DNA from: an uncultured Prevotellaceae bacterium
GTDB lineage: Bacteria; Bacteroidota; Bacteroidia; Bacteroidales; Muribaculaceae
Direction: 5' to 3'
DNA: 42,073 nucleotides
NCBI GenBank assembly: GCA_947165485.1
Contig: CAMVAP010000027.1
Span: 1-42,073, forward strand
Position 1 is the first letter of the stretch, and each line of letters begins with the position of its first letter. A program made the translations under genes and the position numbers. This document shows positions 33,565-41,566 of this stretch, in pieces. The notes below the pieces were generated by a model. It had not been told where the DNA came from, searched no databases, and was given only the letters and a program-made list of their open reading frames with translations.

Positions 33565-34020
33565 TTACCAGTTCAATGCGTCGGCAAGGATATTGCCATC
33601 GGTCATGGGGCTGTCGGCCTCGGTGAAGGCATTGGCCTTATACTGGATGCAGAGCATGACCATGTCCTCAGCGCCCGTGTTCTTGAGCGCGCGCTTGCCC
33701 TCGGGAGCCACGCGAATGACGCTGCCCTCGGTCACGGGGATCATATCACCATCCACCTGATACATGCCTTCACCCTTGAGGATGAAATAGAGTTCCTCGT
33801 GAGTCTTGTGGGTGTGCAGGAAACCGCTGTCCTGGCCAGGAACGAGGGTCTGGAAACTAAACTCACTACCTGTCGCGCCTACAGCCTGGCCAACAAAAAC
33901 CTTTCCCTTGATGACCATGTCGGGACCCATGGGCAACTCGTGCTCGATGATCTCGTTCATGCGGCCAACGTTCACTGCGGTGTAATTCTTTCCACTCTTG
34001 ATTTGCTCGATTGTCTTCAT
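33565..34020 (-). CDS. Cupin-domain protein
   Basis: 151-residue single-domain cupin. The metal-binding motif HTHKTHEELYFILKGEG gives two or three His and a Glu, and the second cupin motif has GSVIRVAPEGKRALKN. Cupins hold a metal and may be enzymes, isomerases or small-molecule sensors; no substrate can be inferred. It is divergent from the HxlR regulator gene (34257), and both promoters lie in the same 236-base region, making it a likely target of that regulator. Confidence 0.88.
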   Translation of the reverse strand: MKTIEQIKSGKNYTAVNVGRMNEIIEHELPMGPDMVIKGKVFVGQAVGATGSEFSFQTLVPGQDSGFLHTHKTHEELYFILKGEGMYQVDGDMIPVTEGSVIRVAPEGKRALKNTGAEDMVMLCIQYKANAFTEADSPMTDGNILADALNW

Positions 34021-34070
34021 AATGTTTCTGTTTTTTATTAGTGATTAATGATAAGTCGATTTTGACGATG

Positions 34071-34101
34071 CAAAATTAGAATACTAATTTATTGTATGCA
34101 A
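34071..34101 (-). promoter_or_regulatory. Promoter of the cupin gene
   Basis: On the minus strand TTG (34101-34099), a 20-base spacer and TAATTTTG (34078-34071) match the Bacteroidetes consensus very well. The leader is about 45 bases. Confidence 0.75.
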
Positions 34102-34115
34102 GAACTATCAATTCA

Positions 34116-34128
34116 GTAACAAGGTTAC
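34116..34128. promoter_or_regulatory. Possible HxlR operator dyad
   Basis: GTAAC-AAG-GTTAC is a perfect dyad with a 3-base centre in the divergent region, 15 bases upstream of the cupin -33 element. GGTTAC occurs again at 34219-34224, just at the HxlR promoter. HxlR-family proteins bind short dyads, so autoregulation is possible. Confidence 0.35.
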
Positions 34129-34215
34129 CAATAGGTAGGAAACGTTGAAATTGATTGATTTAACTTTTTGACTTTAACCTATTTTAACAGCGTCAAAAAA
34201 ATTGTTCAAATTATC

Positions 34216-34248
34216 TTTGGTTACTATTGGAAACTTTATATACCTTTG
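34216..34248 (+). promoter_or_regulatory. Promoter of the HxlR gene
   Basis: TTTG (34216-34219), 21 bases, TACCTTTG (34241-34248), a close consensus match. The -7 box ends only 8 bases before ATG 34257, so the mRNA should be leaderless or nearly so. Confidence 0.8.
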
Positions 34249-34256
34249 CAACCATT

Positions 34257-34613
34257 ATGAAAGAATTAAAGACAGAATACCTCAACTGCCCCATCAGGCA
34301 CGTGATTGACCGTTTTGGCGACAAGTGGTCACTGCTGGTGTTGTTTGCCTTGTGGAGAAACGAGACGGGCGTGATGCGCTTCAGCGACCTGCACCGCTTC
34401 ATGAGCGACTGCTCACAGAAGATGCTCTCGCAGACACTCAAACGATTGGAAAAGAATCATCTGGTTCACCGCAAGCAATATCCCGAAATCCCGCCACGCG
34501 TGGAATACTCCTTGACGCCGCTGGGCAAGTCCCTCATGCCCAACATCATCCCGCTGGTCAACTGGGGCCTGGAGCATTTCAACGAGGTCACCGACGGCAA
34601 GATCATTGTTTAA
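34257..34613 (+). CDS. HxlR-family transcriptional regulator
   Basis: 118 residues from ATG 34257 (the frame also opens at TTG 34227, inside the promoter, and is rejected). CPIRHVIDRFGDKWSLLVLFAL is the classic HxlR N-terminus, with Cys11 conserved. Winged-helix elements follow: RFSDLHRFMSDCSQKMLSQTLKRLEKNHLV and RVEYSLTPLGKSL. HxlR proteins are small DNA-binding regulators that often respond to reactive carbonyl, quinone or redox stress through a conserved Cys. It is divergent from the cupin gene. The 3' end overlaps the convergent membrane-protein gene by 11 bases. Confidence 0.9.
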   Translation: MKELKTEYLNCPIRHVIDRFGDKWSLLVLFALWRNETGVMRFSDLHRFMSDCSQKMLSQTLKRLEKNHLVHRKQYPEIPPRVEYSLTPLGKSLMPNIIPLVNWGLEHFNEVTDGKIIV

Positions 34614-35007
34614 CGATCAGCGGGCCGATTATGAAAACAAGCAGTGCGCAATAAGCGATCAATGAGGGAATCAACGGCAACAAGGCTCTCCTGGTAGATT
34701 GATGTTTCTTGTAGATCCTGGCACTCAAGAACACCATTGCAATCAGCACAATTGAATAGGAGTTAATCAAGGCAAGAATCAAGTATTCCCAACCGTGAAA
34801 CAGCATTGCGATCCAGATAGAAGCATAGGCGACAAAAGGCGCAGCCACGATGGGCAGGACGCTGAAAGCATTGGCCATCGCGAGACCTTTTGGCAATTTC
34901 TTGCTTGCTCGCAACCATCGGTAAACCACACTGGGGACCACAATCGATATGGCCACAATGAATAACATGGCCAGGAGGACTTCCATAATATTAAGCGATG
35001 TATCCAT
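34603..35007 (-). CDS. Four-helix membrane protein, unknown function
   Basis: 134 residues with four strongly hydrophobic segments (about 9-28, 48-68, 74-95 and 110-130), separated by short charged loops. It begins MDTSLNIMEV. I do not recognise a family. It lies 72 bases downstream of the NimA-like flavoprotein gene on the same strand, so the two may be co-transcribed. Its last codons overlap the end of the HxlR gene on the other strand (11 bases). Confidence 0.65.
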   Translation of the reverse strand: MDTSLNIMEVLLAMLFIVAISIVVPSVVYRWLRASKKLPKGLAMANAFSVLPIVAAPFVAYASIWIAMLFHGWEYLILALINSYSIVLIAMVFLSARIYKKHQSTRRALLPLIPSLIAYCALLVFIIGPLIVKQ

Positions 35008-35079
35008 GACACAAAATGAAGTCTTGATTTTATTATTAGAATCAAAGGGGGTTCCTTTTTTTACATGACAATGAGTTTT

Positions 35080-35571
35080 TTAATGGTTTGAGACCATTTC
35101 GATGGCCTGTTTGCCTGTAAGATGCTCAATATCGAGGCGCAGCATCAGCACACGAGTAAAGTCCTTGTCAATCTCATGATGCAGTCCGGCCTCATCATGA
35201 GGGGCATGCCGGCGTCCCAGCCGGCGCAGTGCGGCCAGTCGCTCGGCCTCATCGTCGATGATGTGGATTTGGCCAAAGGCGATGACACTCTTGAAATGGG
35301 TAGTAAACGTCTCGGGATGAACTTCATCCTGGGCAATGACACAGAATGAGCAACGGGAATCGCTGCGGATGGCGTCCACCTTGTGACCCTGGATTGCCGA
35401 GTGGAAATAGAGGTGACCGTCGGCATAGACATGGCTCAAGGGAACCGTATAAGGGTAACCGCCGTCGCCCATAACGGCCAGCACGCCCGACGTGGCCTGC
35501 TGCAAGATGTCGATACACTCTTCACGGGATAACTGCTGCCTGGAGCGGCGCATGGGTCTGAAAGTATCCAT
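35080..35571 (-). CDS. NimA-like pyridoxamine 5'-phosphate oxidase family flavoprotein
   Basis: 163 residues of the PNPOx-like split-barrel fold. It starts MDTFRPMRRSRQQLSREECIDIL, typical for NimA-related FMN proteins. A conserved YPYTVPLSHVYADGHLYFHSA segment supplies the flavin-site strands. Some members reduce nitroimidazoles and give resistance; others are general flavin reductases or unknown. A resistance phenotype cannot be asserted from sequence. A structured RNA candidate lies between its likely promoter and the gene. Confidence 0.85.
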   Translation of the reverse strand: MDTFRPMRRSRQQLSREECIDILQQATSGVLAVMGDGGYPYTVPLSHVYADGHLYFHSAIQGHKVDAIRSDSRCSFCVIAQDEVHPETFTTHFKSVIAFGQIHIIDDEAERLAALRRLGRRHAPHDEAGLHHEIDKDFTRVLMLRLDIEHLTGKQAIEMVSNH

Positions 35572-35647
35572 ATTTATGATAATAACTTGAGTCCGATGAT
35601 TGAACTAATGAGCGTTGTAATATCAAGATAAACCAGTTCATAGTATG

Positions 35648-35682
35648 AAAAAAGTCTTGCGCCTACTTGAGGGCTGCAAGAC
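35648..35682 (-). terminator. Rho-independent terminator (minus strand)
   Basis: On the minus strand GTCTTGC pairs with GCAAGAC (+ 35676-35682 and 35654-35660), with an inner GCC/GGC pair and one bulged A, followed by TTTTTT (35653-35648). It lies between the acetyltransferase stop (35747) and the NimA-like start (35571). Confidence 0.8.
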
Positions 35683-35710
35683 AATCTCGGCGTCTCCTTC
35701 CTGAGGCACC
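35648..35710 (-). ncRNA. Candidate short structured RNA or attenuator leader
   Basis: A -7 box TAACTTTG (minus, 35719-35712) is followed at once by hairpin GGTGCCTC/GAGACGCC (35710-35703 with 35696-35689; one mismatch and one G-U pair), then five bases, then the terminator stem and U-run. Transcription from the box would give an RNA of about 60 bases ending at the terminator, upstream of the NimA-like gene. It may be an sRNA or a transcription attenuator. I do not recognise a known riboswitch. Confidence 0.4.
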
Positions 35711-35711
35711 A

Positions 35712-35719
35712 CAAAGTTA
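35712..35719 (-). promoter_or_regulatory. -7 box upstream of the RNA candidate and NimA-like gene
   Basis: TAACTTTG on the minus strand matches TAnnTTTG. No -33 TTTG is visible at standard spacing. It lies 28 bases after the acetyltransferase stop. Confidence 0.5.
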
Positions 35720-35746
35720 CACCAAATAATTATAAATGCGCCATAG

Positions 35747-36274
35747 TTAATCAATATTCTTGATGAATTTGGCAGGATTTCCTCCAACGATCGTGTTGGG
35801 GGCTACATCCTTGGTAACAACCGCGCCAGCGGCCACAACGGCATTCTCGCCCACGGTCACACCGGGCAGGATGGTGGCACCAGCTCCAATCCACGCGTTG
35901 CGGCAGATGTGCACGGGTTTACAGATGAGCAACGGATGGTCATGCAGGTCATGGTTGTTGGAGATGAGTTGTGTATTGGCCGCAATCATCACGTCATCAT
36001 CGATAGTGATGCCACCGCGTGACATCATCAGGCAACCGCCCATGATCATCACATTCTTTCCGATGGTCACCATGTTGGCGCACACGAGGTTGAGCGGCGG
36101 CATAACACGACTCCCCTCGCCTATCTTGCCGACAAAGAGTTCCTTCACCAGATTGTCATATTCCTCGGTGTAAGGCATCGTATGGTTGATTTCAAACACC
36201 AGTTTCACATCACGCATTCCCTGCTGGAAATCCTCGGGGGTCGATTTTCTGGGATCTACTACAAATCCTTCCAT
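35747..36274 (-). CDS. Left-handed beta-helix acetyltransferase (maltose/galactoside O-acetyltransferase type)
   Basis: 175 residues. Hexapeptide repeats run from about 65 to 165: MIAANTQLISNNHDLHDHPLL holds the catalytic His region, CRNAWIGAGATILPGVTVGENAVVAAGAVVTKDVAPNTIVGGNPAKFI is the typical C-terminal coil. The N-terminus (DPRKSTPEDF...) is not the standard MAT leader, so it is somewhat divergent. It transfers acetyl from acetyl-CoA to a small hydroxyl substrate, probably a sugar. It lies 39 bases downstream of the SDR gene on the same strand, probably one operon. Confidence 0.88.
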   Translation of the reverse strand: MEGFVVDPRKSTPEDFQQGMRDVKLVFEINHTMPYTEEYDNLVKELFVGKIGEGSRVMPPLNLVCANMVTIGKNVMIMGGCLMMSRGGITIDDDVMIAANTQLISNNHDLHDHPLLICKPVHICRNAWIGAGATILPGVTVGENAVVAAGAVVTKDVAPNTIVGGNPAKFIKNID

Positions 36275-36313
36275 GTCAGTTGTTCTTGTCTATTTTATTT
36301 GTTGTTTGATTAA

Positions 36314-37168
36314 TTAACTCAGTTGAACCTGGTAATTACCAGTCTTGATGGCAGCGATCATTCCACCGTCAACAAGCAAGTCGGTACCAGTGATGAATGT
36401 AGCCTGGTCGCTGAGCAGGAAAGCAGCAGCTGCGGCTATCTCAGCGGGGTTACCCACTCGCTGCATGGCCGACGCCTCGATCATCTTCTGGTAGCCCTCG
36501 CCAGCGGCATTGAACTCGTCATAGGCTAGCGGTGTCACCACGATGCCCGGGCTGATGGTGTTGATGCGTGCGCCTCGTTTGCCCCAATCCATGGCAGCCT
36601 TGCGGACGCGCAATTGGTTAGCGCGTTTGGACAGGACATAGGCTACACCGCTATTGGGCACGGCCTCGGGTTGGAGGCAGGGCAATTCGGCCAGTTTGTC
36701 ACTCTCGGTTACTGTGAGGGCCATTTCCACCTCTTGAGGCAGAGGTTGGGGCAACATGTAGCCCGTCATACTCGAAATCAAGAGGCCAGCACCGCCACGG
36801 GCCATCACATCGCCAAAGGCATCGAGCGCATAGGCCGAACCAATCAAGTCAAGATTAAGGATGTGCTGAGGATTGGTCTGATGAGGAGAAGCGCCAGCAG
36901 TGTTGATAAAGTACATCACGGGACCGAGTTCGGATGCACGCCGAGCAAAGGCATAAATGCTGTCCTTGTTGCTGGCATCCACCTTCATAGTCTCGACGGC
37001 ATAGCCGCTGTACTCCATTTTCTCACGTGCCGAGGCCAGAGCCTTTTCACTAATGTCACCCAGGAGGACAATGCGGTTAGCTGCAATACGCTCCACAATA
37101 GCCATTCCCATACTGCCTGCACCAAGCAAGGCCACTACTTCACGCTTGTCGTTGTAATTGAAAATCAT
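36314..37168 (-). CDS. SDR-family oxidoreductase
   Basis: 284 residues. Rossmann motif LLGAGSMGMAIVERIA (GxGxxG form rather than the usual TGxxxGxG), then LLGDISEKA for the cofactor. Catalytic elements ISSMTGY and the Tyr-Lys pair in AYVLSKRAN; SPGIVVTPL and the C-terminal SDQATFITGTDLLVDGG are typical classical SDR. Substrate unknown. It probably forms an operon with the acetyltransferase 39 bases downstream. Confidence 0.87.
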   Translation of the reverse strand: MIFNYNDKREVVALLGAGSMGMAIVERIAANRIVLLGDISEKALASAREKMEYSGYAVETMKVDASNKDSIYAFARRASELGPVMYFINTAGASPHQTNPQHILNLDLIGSAYALDAFGDVMARGGAGLLISSMTGYMLPQPLPQEVEMALTVTESDKLAELPCLQPEAVPNSGVAYVLSKRANQLRVRKAAMDWGKRGARINTISPGIVVTPLAYDEFNAAGEGYQKMIEASAMQRVGNPAEIAAAAAFLLSDQATFITGTDLLVDGGMIAAIKTGNYQVQLS

Positions 37169-37204
37169 GCTGTGTTCGGTTTAGAGTCATTAATATTGAT
37201 AGTG

Positions 37205-37212
37205 CAAAATTA
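37205..37212 (-). promoter_or_regulatory. -7 box of the SDR gene
   Basis: TAATTTTG on the minus strand, about 37 bases before the start at 37168. No convincing -33 element was found. Confidence 0.5.
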
Positions 37213-37280
37213 CAATGCATGGGGCACATCTCAATTATCAGAAATGCCGTTATAATATCACTTTTTTCTCAAAAAAGGGA

Positions 37281-38135
37281 TTAATGAGTCAGGATTTCCG
37301 GTCCGTCCTCGGTCATGACGAAGGTGTGTTCCCACTGTGCGCTGGGCTTGAGGTCTCCTGTGATGACTTCCCAGCCCCAAGGATCGTCGGCATCGATAAA
37401 CACCTTCCATGTGCCCATGTTGATCATCGGCTCAATCGTGAACACCATGCCTGGAACGAGCAGCATACCCTTCTTGCGCTGGGCAAAGTGGCACACCTCG
37501 GGATCCTCATGGAACTTGCGTCCCACTCCATGCCCGGTCAAGTCTCTTACCACGCTATAGCCATGCTGATTGGCAAAAGGCTCGATCGCGCGGCCTATGT
37601 CATTCACGTCACACCACGGCCTGGCGGCACGCACGCCCACCTCAAGGCACTCACGGGTCACGCGCACAAGACGCTCCTTCTCGGGCGAGGTCTCACCGAT
37701 AATGAACATGCGGGATGCATCGGCATAATATCCATCTAGAATGGTCGTGAAGTCCACATTGATAATATCTCCCTCACGCAAGACGTCCTTACCCTTGGGG
37801 ATGCCGTGACAAACGACCTCATTGATGCTGGTGCACACGCTCATGGGGAATCCACCATATCCCAGACAAGCTGGTGTGGCACCGTGGTCGGCACAGTATT
37901 CACGGCAGATTTTATCGATCTGCAATGTTGTCATGCCAGCATGTATTTCCTGCTCGACGGTATCAAGTACACCTGTGTTGATGATGCCAGCACGGCGTAT
38001 GCCCTCAATATCCTCGGGTGACATGATCAATTCACGTGTGGGCACGATGGCCCCTTTGCGCTCCAGATCCATAATGCGACGATCAAACTCGGTGGGGCTC
38101 CCTTTAGGGATATAACGTAAACGATGTCTAGCCAT
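37281..38135 (-). CDS. map: Methionine aminopeptidase type I
   Basis: 284 residues from ATG 38135. The longer open frame to 38195 contains the promoter (TAATTTTG, 38190-38183), so its extra 20 residues are not translated. Metal ligands are two Asp in INVDFTTILDGYYADASRMF, His in LTGHGVGRKFHED, Glu in FTIEPMIN and Glu in EHTFVMTEDGPEILTH, the standard five. GGFPMSVCTSINEVVCHGIP is also conserved. It removes initiator methionine from nascent proteins in the cytoplasm. It lies divergent from the methylmalonyl-CoA operon. Confidence 0.96.
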   Translation of the reverse strand: MARHRLRYIPKGSPTEFDRRIMDLERKGAIVPTRELIMSPEDIEGIRRAGIINTGVLDTVEQEIHAGMTTLQIDKICREYCADHGATPACLGYGGFPMSVCTSINEVVCHGIPKGKDVLREGDIINVDFTTILDGYYADASRMFIIGETSPEKERLVRVTRECLEVGVRAARPWCDVNDIGRAIEPFANQHGYSVVRDLTGHGVGRKFHEDPEVCHFAQRKKGMLLVPGMVFTIEPMINMGTWKVFIDADDPWGWEVITGDLKPSAQWEHTFVMTEDGPEILTH

Positions 38136-38182
38136 TGGTTCTAATGATTGATACGATTGCTTATTACTATGTTTTGAAAGTG

Positions 38183-38190
38183 CAAAATTA
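38183..38190 (-). promoter_or_regulatory. -7 box of map
   Basis: TAATTTTG on the minus strand, 48 bases before ATG 38135. It shows that the first 20 codons of the longest open frame lie upstream of the transcription start. Confidence 0.55.
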
Positions 38191-38322
38191 GTCAAAATTT
38201 GGCTATAATCTCTGGTAATACTATTGAAAACAGAGCAGGGGCAAAGTTAAAAAAATGTTATTTTCGACCATGCAATTCAATGTTTTAGACCCACGAACAC
38301 ATGATATGAAATATATTTTTTG

Positions 38323-38330
38323 TACTTTTG
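38323..38330 (+). promoter_or_regulatory. -7 box of the methylmalonyl-CoA operon
   Basis: TACTTTTG fits TAnnTTTG, 60 bases before ATG 38390. A -33 TTTG is not clear. Confidence 0.5.
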
Positions 38331-38389
38331 TGCGTTGTTTTGAAAATTAACCTATTTTAATTAAATAATTGTTTAAAAAACAGAAAGTT

Positions 38390-38809
38390 ATGAACATTTC
38401 GCACATCGAACACGTGGGAATCGCCGTTACCTCGCTTGAGGAGGCTATTCCTTTCTACGAGAACATGCTGGGCTTCAAGTGCTTTGCCATTGAAGAAGTT
38501 GCTGACCAGAAGGTAAGGACCGCCTTTTTCCAGGTAGGTCAGACCAAGATTGAACTCCTTGAGGCAACCGCCCCCGAGAGCGCTATTGCCAAGTTCATCG
38601 AGAAGAATGGTGGCCGTGGTGGCATCCAGCACGTTGCATTTGCTGTTGAGGACGGCGTGCAGAACGCCCTCAACGAGGTTCAGGAGAAGGGTGGCCGCGT
38701 AATCGACGCACAGCCCCGCAAGGGTGCTGAGGGCCTGAACATCGCCTTCCTGCATCCCAAGACCACTTGTGGTGCCCTGTTAGAACTTTGCGAGAATCCC
38801 AACAAGTAA
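38390..38809 (+). CDS. mce: Methylmalonyl-CoA epimerase
   Basis: 139 residues from ATG 38390 (the frame opens at TTG 38369 but that is not used). A vicinal-oxygen-chelate fold with ISHIEHVGIAVTSLEEAIPFYE at the N-terminus, TKIELLEATAPES, IQHVAFAVED and GALLELCENP near the end; the His and Glu metal ligands are present. It interconverts (R)- and (S)-methylmalonyl-CoA in the succinate-to-propionate pathway. It is the first gene of a five-gene cluster for methylmalonyl-CoA decarboxylation. Confidence 0.95.
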   Translation: MNISHIEHVGIAVTSLEEAIPFYENMLGFKCFAIEEVADQKVRTAFFQVGQTKIELLEATAPESAIAKFIEKNGGRGGIQHVAFAVEDGVQNALNEVQEKGGRVIDAQPRKGAEGLNIAFLHPKTTCGALLELCENPNK

Positions 38810-38904
38810 AATAAGTCTTTAGTTCTCAGCTTTTAGTCTTCCGGCAGGCTTCTGCCCACAACTAATCACTGATAACTGACAACAAAAAACCGATAACTTA
38901 TAAA

Positions 38905-40518
38905 ATGGGAAAACAACTCGATAAAATACAAGAGCTGATTGAGCGTCGCGAGAAAGCACGCCTGGGTGGTGGCGAGAAGGCCATTGCCAAGCAGCATGAG
39001 AAGGGCAAATTCACTGCCCGTGAGCGCATCAATATGCTCCTTGACGAGGGCAGCTTTGAGGAACTGGACATGTTCGTTCAGCACCGCTGCACCAACTTCG
39101 GCATGGAGAAGAAAACCTATGATGGTGATGGCGTTGTAACCGGTTTCGGTACCGTCGGTGGCCGTCTGGTTTATGTCTTTGCACAGGATGCTACCGTCAT
39201 CGGTGGCTCGCTGGGCGAGACAATGGCCCTTAAGATGTGTAAGGTAATGGATCTGGCCATGAAGCAGGGCGCGCCTGTTATTGGCCTGAACGACTCGGGC
39301 GGTGCCCGCATCCAGGAGAGCGTTAACGCCCTGGCTGGCTATGCCGAGATTTTCCAGCGCAACATTAACGCATCTGGTGTTATCCCCCAGATCAGTGCCA
39401 TCCTTGGCCCCTGTGCCGGTGGTGCCGTTTACTCCCCTGCCCTGACCGACTTCATCATCATGGCTAAGGGTATCTCCTTCATGTTCCTGACCGGTCCCAA
39501 GGTGGTGAAGACCGTGACCGGCGAGAATGTGACCCAGGAACAGCTGGGTGGTGCCAGCGTGCACGCCAGCAAGAGCGGTGTGGCACACTTTGCCGCCGAG
39601 ACCGAGGAAGAGGCTATCGCCATCATCCGTCAGTTGTTGAGCTACATGCCCAGCAACAACATGGAAGAGACTCCCCGTGTGGAGTGCACCGATCCCATCG
39701 ACCGTGTCGAGGATGCTCTGAACAACATCATCCCCGAGAGCGCCAACGACCCCTATGACATGTATCAGGTCATCAGCGCCATCGTCGATAACGGTGAATT
39801 CCTTGAGGTCCACAAGGACTTTGCCAAGAACATCATCGTCGGTTTCGCCCGCTTCAACGGTCAGGCTGTCGGCGTTGTTGCCAACCAGCCCAACTGCATG
39901 GCAGGTGTGCTCGACGTGAACGCCTCTAAGAAGGGCGGCCGCTTTGTCCGCTTCTGCGACGCATTCAACATCCCCTTGGTAACCCTTGTTGACGTGCCCG
40001 GCTTCCTGCCTGGTACCGGTCAAGAGTACAACGCAGTGATCATGAACGGCGCTAAGCTGCTCTACGCCTACGGCGAGGCAACTGTGCCCAAGGTAACCGT
40101 TACCCTGCGCAAGAGCTACGGCGGTTCACACATCGTGATGAGCTGCAAGCAGCTGCGCGGTGACTTGAACTACGCATGGCCCAGCGCCGAGATCGCCGTT
40201 ATGGGTGCTGCCGGTGCTGCCGAGATCCTGTATGCCAAGGACAGCAAGAACTTCAAGACCCAGGCCGAGGAAGCCAAGGCCGCTGGTGACGAGAAGAAGG
40301 CTAAGGAACTCATCGAGGCTGGCAAGAAGTTTATCCAGGACAAGGAGGACGAGTACAACAACCTCTTCTGCACTCCTTACAATGCAGCCCGCTATGGCTA
40401 CATCGATGATGTCATTGAGCCCAGGAACACCCGCTTCCGCGTGATTCGCGCCTTGGAAGTGCTGCGTACCAAGAAGTTGACCAACCCTGCCAAGAAGCAC
40501 GGCAATATTCCCTTGTAA
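38905..40518 (+). CDS. mmdA: Methylmalonyl-CoA decarboxylase/propionyl-CoA carboxylase carboxyltransferase subunit
   Basis: 537-residue biotin-dependent carboxyltransferase. Two crotonase-like halves: the N-terminal half has GEKAIAKQHEKGKFTARERI and LNDSGGARIQESVNALAGYAEIF, the C-terminal half has VDVPGFLPGTGQEYNAVI and YGGSHIVMSCKQL. It moves carboxyl from methylmalonyl-CoA to biotin on the carrier encoded downstream. A Lys/Ala/Glu-rich helix (about 450-482) before the final segment resembles that of other Bacteroidetes homologues. The gap to the next gene is 3 bases. The Na+-pump cluster context favours decarboxylase over carboxylase direction. Confidence 0.94.
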   Translation: MGKQLDKIQELIERREKARLGGGEKAIAKQHEKGKFTARERINMLLDEGSFEELDMFVQHRCTNFGMEKKTYDGDGVVTGFGTVGGRLVYVFAQDATVIGGSLGETMALKMCKVMDLAMKQGAPVIGLNDSGGARIQESVNALAGYAEIFQRNINASGVIPQISAILGPCAGGAVYSPALTDFIIMAKGISFMFLTGPKVVKTVTGENVTQEQLGGASVHASKSGVAHFAAETEEEAIAIIRQLLSYMPSNNMEETPRVECTDPIDRVEDALNNIIPESANDPYDMYQVISAIVDNGEFLEVHKDFAKNIIVGFARFNGQAVGVVANQPNCMAGVLDVNASKKGGRFVRFCDAFNIPLVTLVDVPGFLPGTGQEYNAVIMNGAKLLYAYGEATVPKVTVTLRKSYGGSHIVMSCKQLRGDLNYAWPSAEIAVMGAAGAAEILYAKDSKNFKTQAEEAKAAGDEKKAKELIEAGKKFIQDKEDEYNNLFCTPYNAARYGYIDDVIEPRNTRFRVIRALEVLRTKKLTNPAKKHGNIPL

Positions 40519-40521
40519 TCA

Positions 40522-41541
40522 ATGCAATCTGTTATGAGTAAAAGAGCATTGACACTGATGCTGCTGTGCGCCATCCTCGCACTGCCCACGCTGGCCCAGG
40601 GCCGCAAGAACGTGCGCATCAACGAGGTGATGGTTCAGCAGGACACCACGGGCGGCAATGGATGGGTTGAGTTCTATAACTCATCCTATAGCACCAATGC
40701 CGTCGAGAAGATGTTCATCACCACGCTTAGCCGCGAGGAGATTCAGAAGATCTTCGATATGAATAAGGGTTCTAACAAGAAGCCCAATCAGGTGCTGCTC
40801 GAGTTGTGTGAAGAGCGTCCCATGGATATCTATGAGATTCCCCGTGGCGATGAGCGCAACACCAAGATCGCACCCCGCACCCACTTTGTCATGGAAGCCG
40901 ATGGTGACCCCAAGGCAGGCACATTCCACTTGCCATTTACCTTCACTGCCGGCAAGGACAATTATATCGCCCTCTATGACGTGAATGGTGACCTGGTTGA
41001 CGACGTGACGATTCCCGCCACGCTGAAGCCCGGTGAAGCCTATGCTATCAAGGCCGAAGGCCGCCTGCCCAGCATCCTGGACGACGGCAAGACCGAATGG
41101 ACAGTTAAGGACGGAAAGACTATCGAGTCGGCTATCACTAAGGGGAATTACAACATCCGCGAGGTGAACGAGAACATCGAGGCCTTCCACATCAAGGACC
41201 CGCACGGATACTGGATTGCCATTTTGGCCATGTCGGTCGTGTTTGGTGCCTTGGCTGTGCTGTACATCCTCTTCAAGCTCTTCGGCATTTTTGCCAGCAA
41301 GACGCTGCAGAAGGATGACCAAAAGCAGGCTTCGGCTCCCGCAGCCGCCCAGGCCGCAGCAATTCCGGCTGCCGGTGGCGACCTCGACGGAGAGAAGATG
41401 GCAGCCATCTGCTTCGCCCTGTATCAGCACCTCAATGCCCACGATCAAGAGAGCGGTGTGTTGACACTCGCTCCCCGCGATGGTTCGGCATGGAGCAACA
41501 AGTCTGGCCTGATGCGAGAATTACCCGTTATCAAGAAATAA
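40522..41541 (+). CDS. OadG-like gamma subunit fused to a lamin-tail domain
   Basis: 339 residues. A signal peptide (MSKRALTLMLLCAILALPTLAQ; the ATG at 40534 may be the true start) is followed by a lamin-tail-type domain (about 28-165), with RINEVMVQQDTTGGNGWVEFYNSS and later NYIALYDVNGDLVDDVTIP. A single membrane helix at about 229-257 precedes a cytoplasmic Ala/Lys tail. The membrane part and gene position match the short gamma subunit (OadG/MmdD) that assembles Na+-translocating decarboxylases. The extracytoplasmic domain is an addition to the ancestral subunit. The biotin carrier follows after 25 bases. Confidence 0.85.
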   Translation: MQSVMSKRALTLMLLCAILALPTLAQGRKNVRINEVMVQQDTTGGNGWVEFYNSSYSTNAVEKMFITTLSREEIQKIFDMNKGSNKKPNQVLLELCEERPMDIYEIPRGDERNTKIAPRTHFVMEADGDPKAGTFHLPFTFTAGKDNYIALYDVNGDLVDDVTIPATLKPGEAYAIKAEGRLPSILDDGKTEWTVKDGKTIESAITKGNYNIREVNENIEAFHIKDPHGYWIAILAMSVVFGALAVLYILFKLFGIFASKTLQKDDQKQASAPAAAQAAAIPAAGGDLDGEKMAAICFALYQHLNAHDQESGVLTLAPRDGSAWSNKSGLMRELPVIKK

Positions 41542-41566
41542 TCACCATTTAAAAAAAAATTCACTC

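Noticed and set aside
35080..35571. Nitroimidazole-resistance gene (nim)
   Set aside because: Family resemblance only; sequence alone does not establish a resistance function.
38136..38195. 20-codon N-terminal extension of map
   Set aside because: The -7 box lies within it, so it is outside the transcript.
38866..40023. 385-codon open frame on the minus strand
   Set aside because: Antisense to mmdA, a gene with strong codon bias. The product is His/Gly/Asp-rich without a fold.
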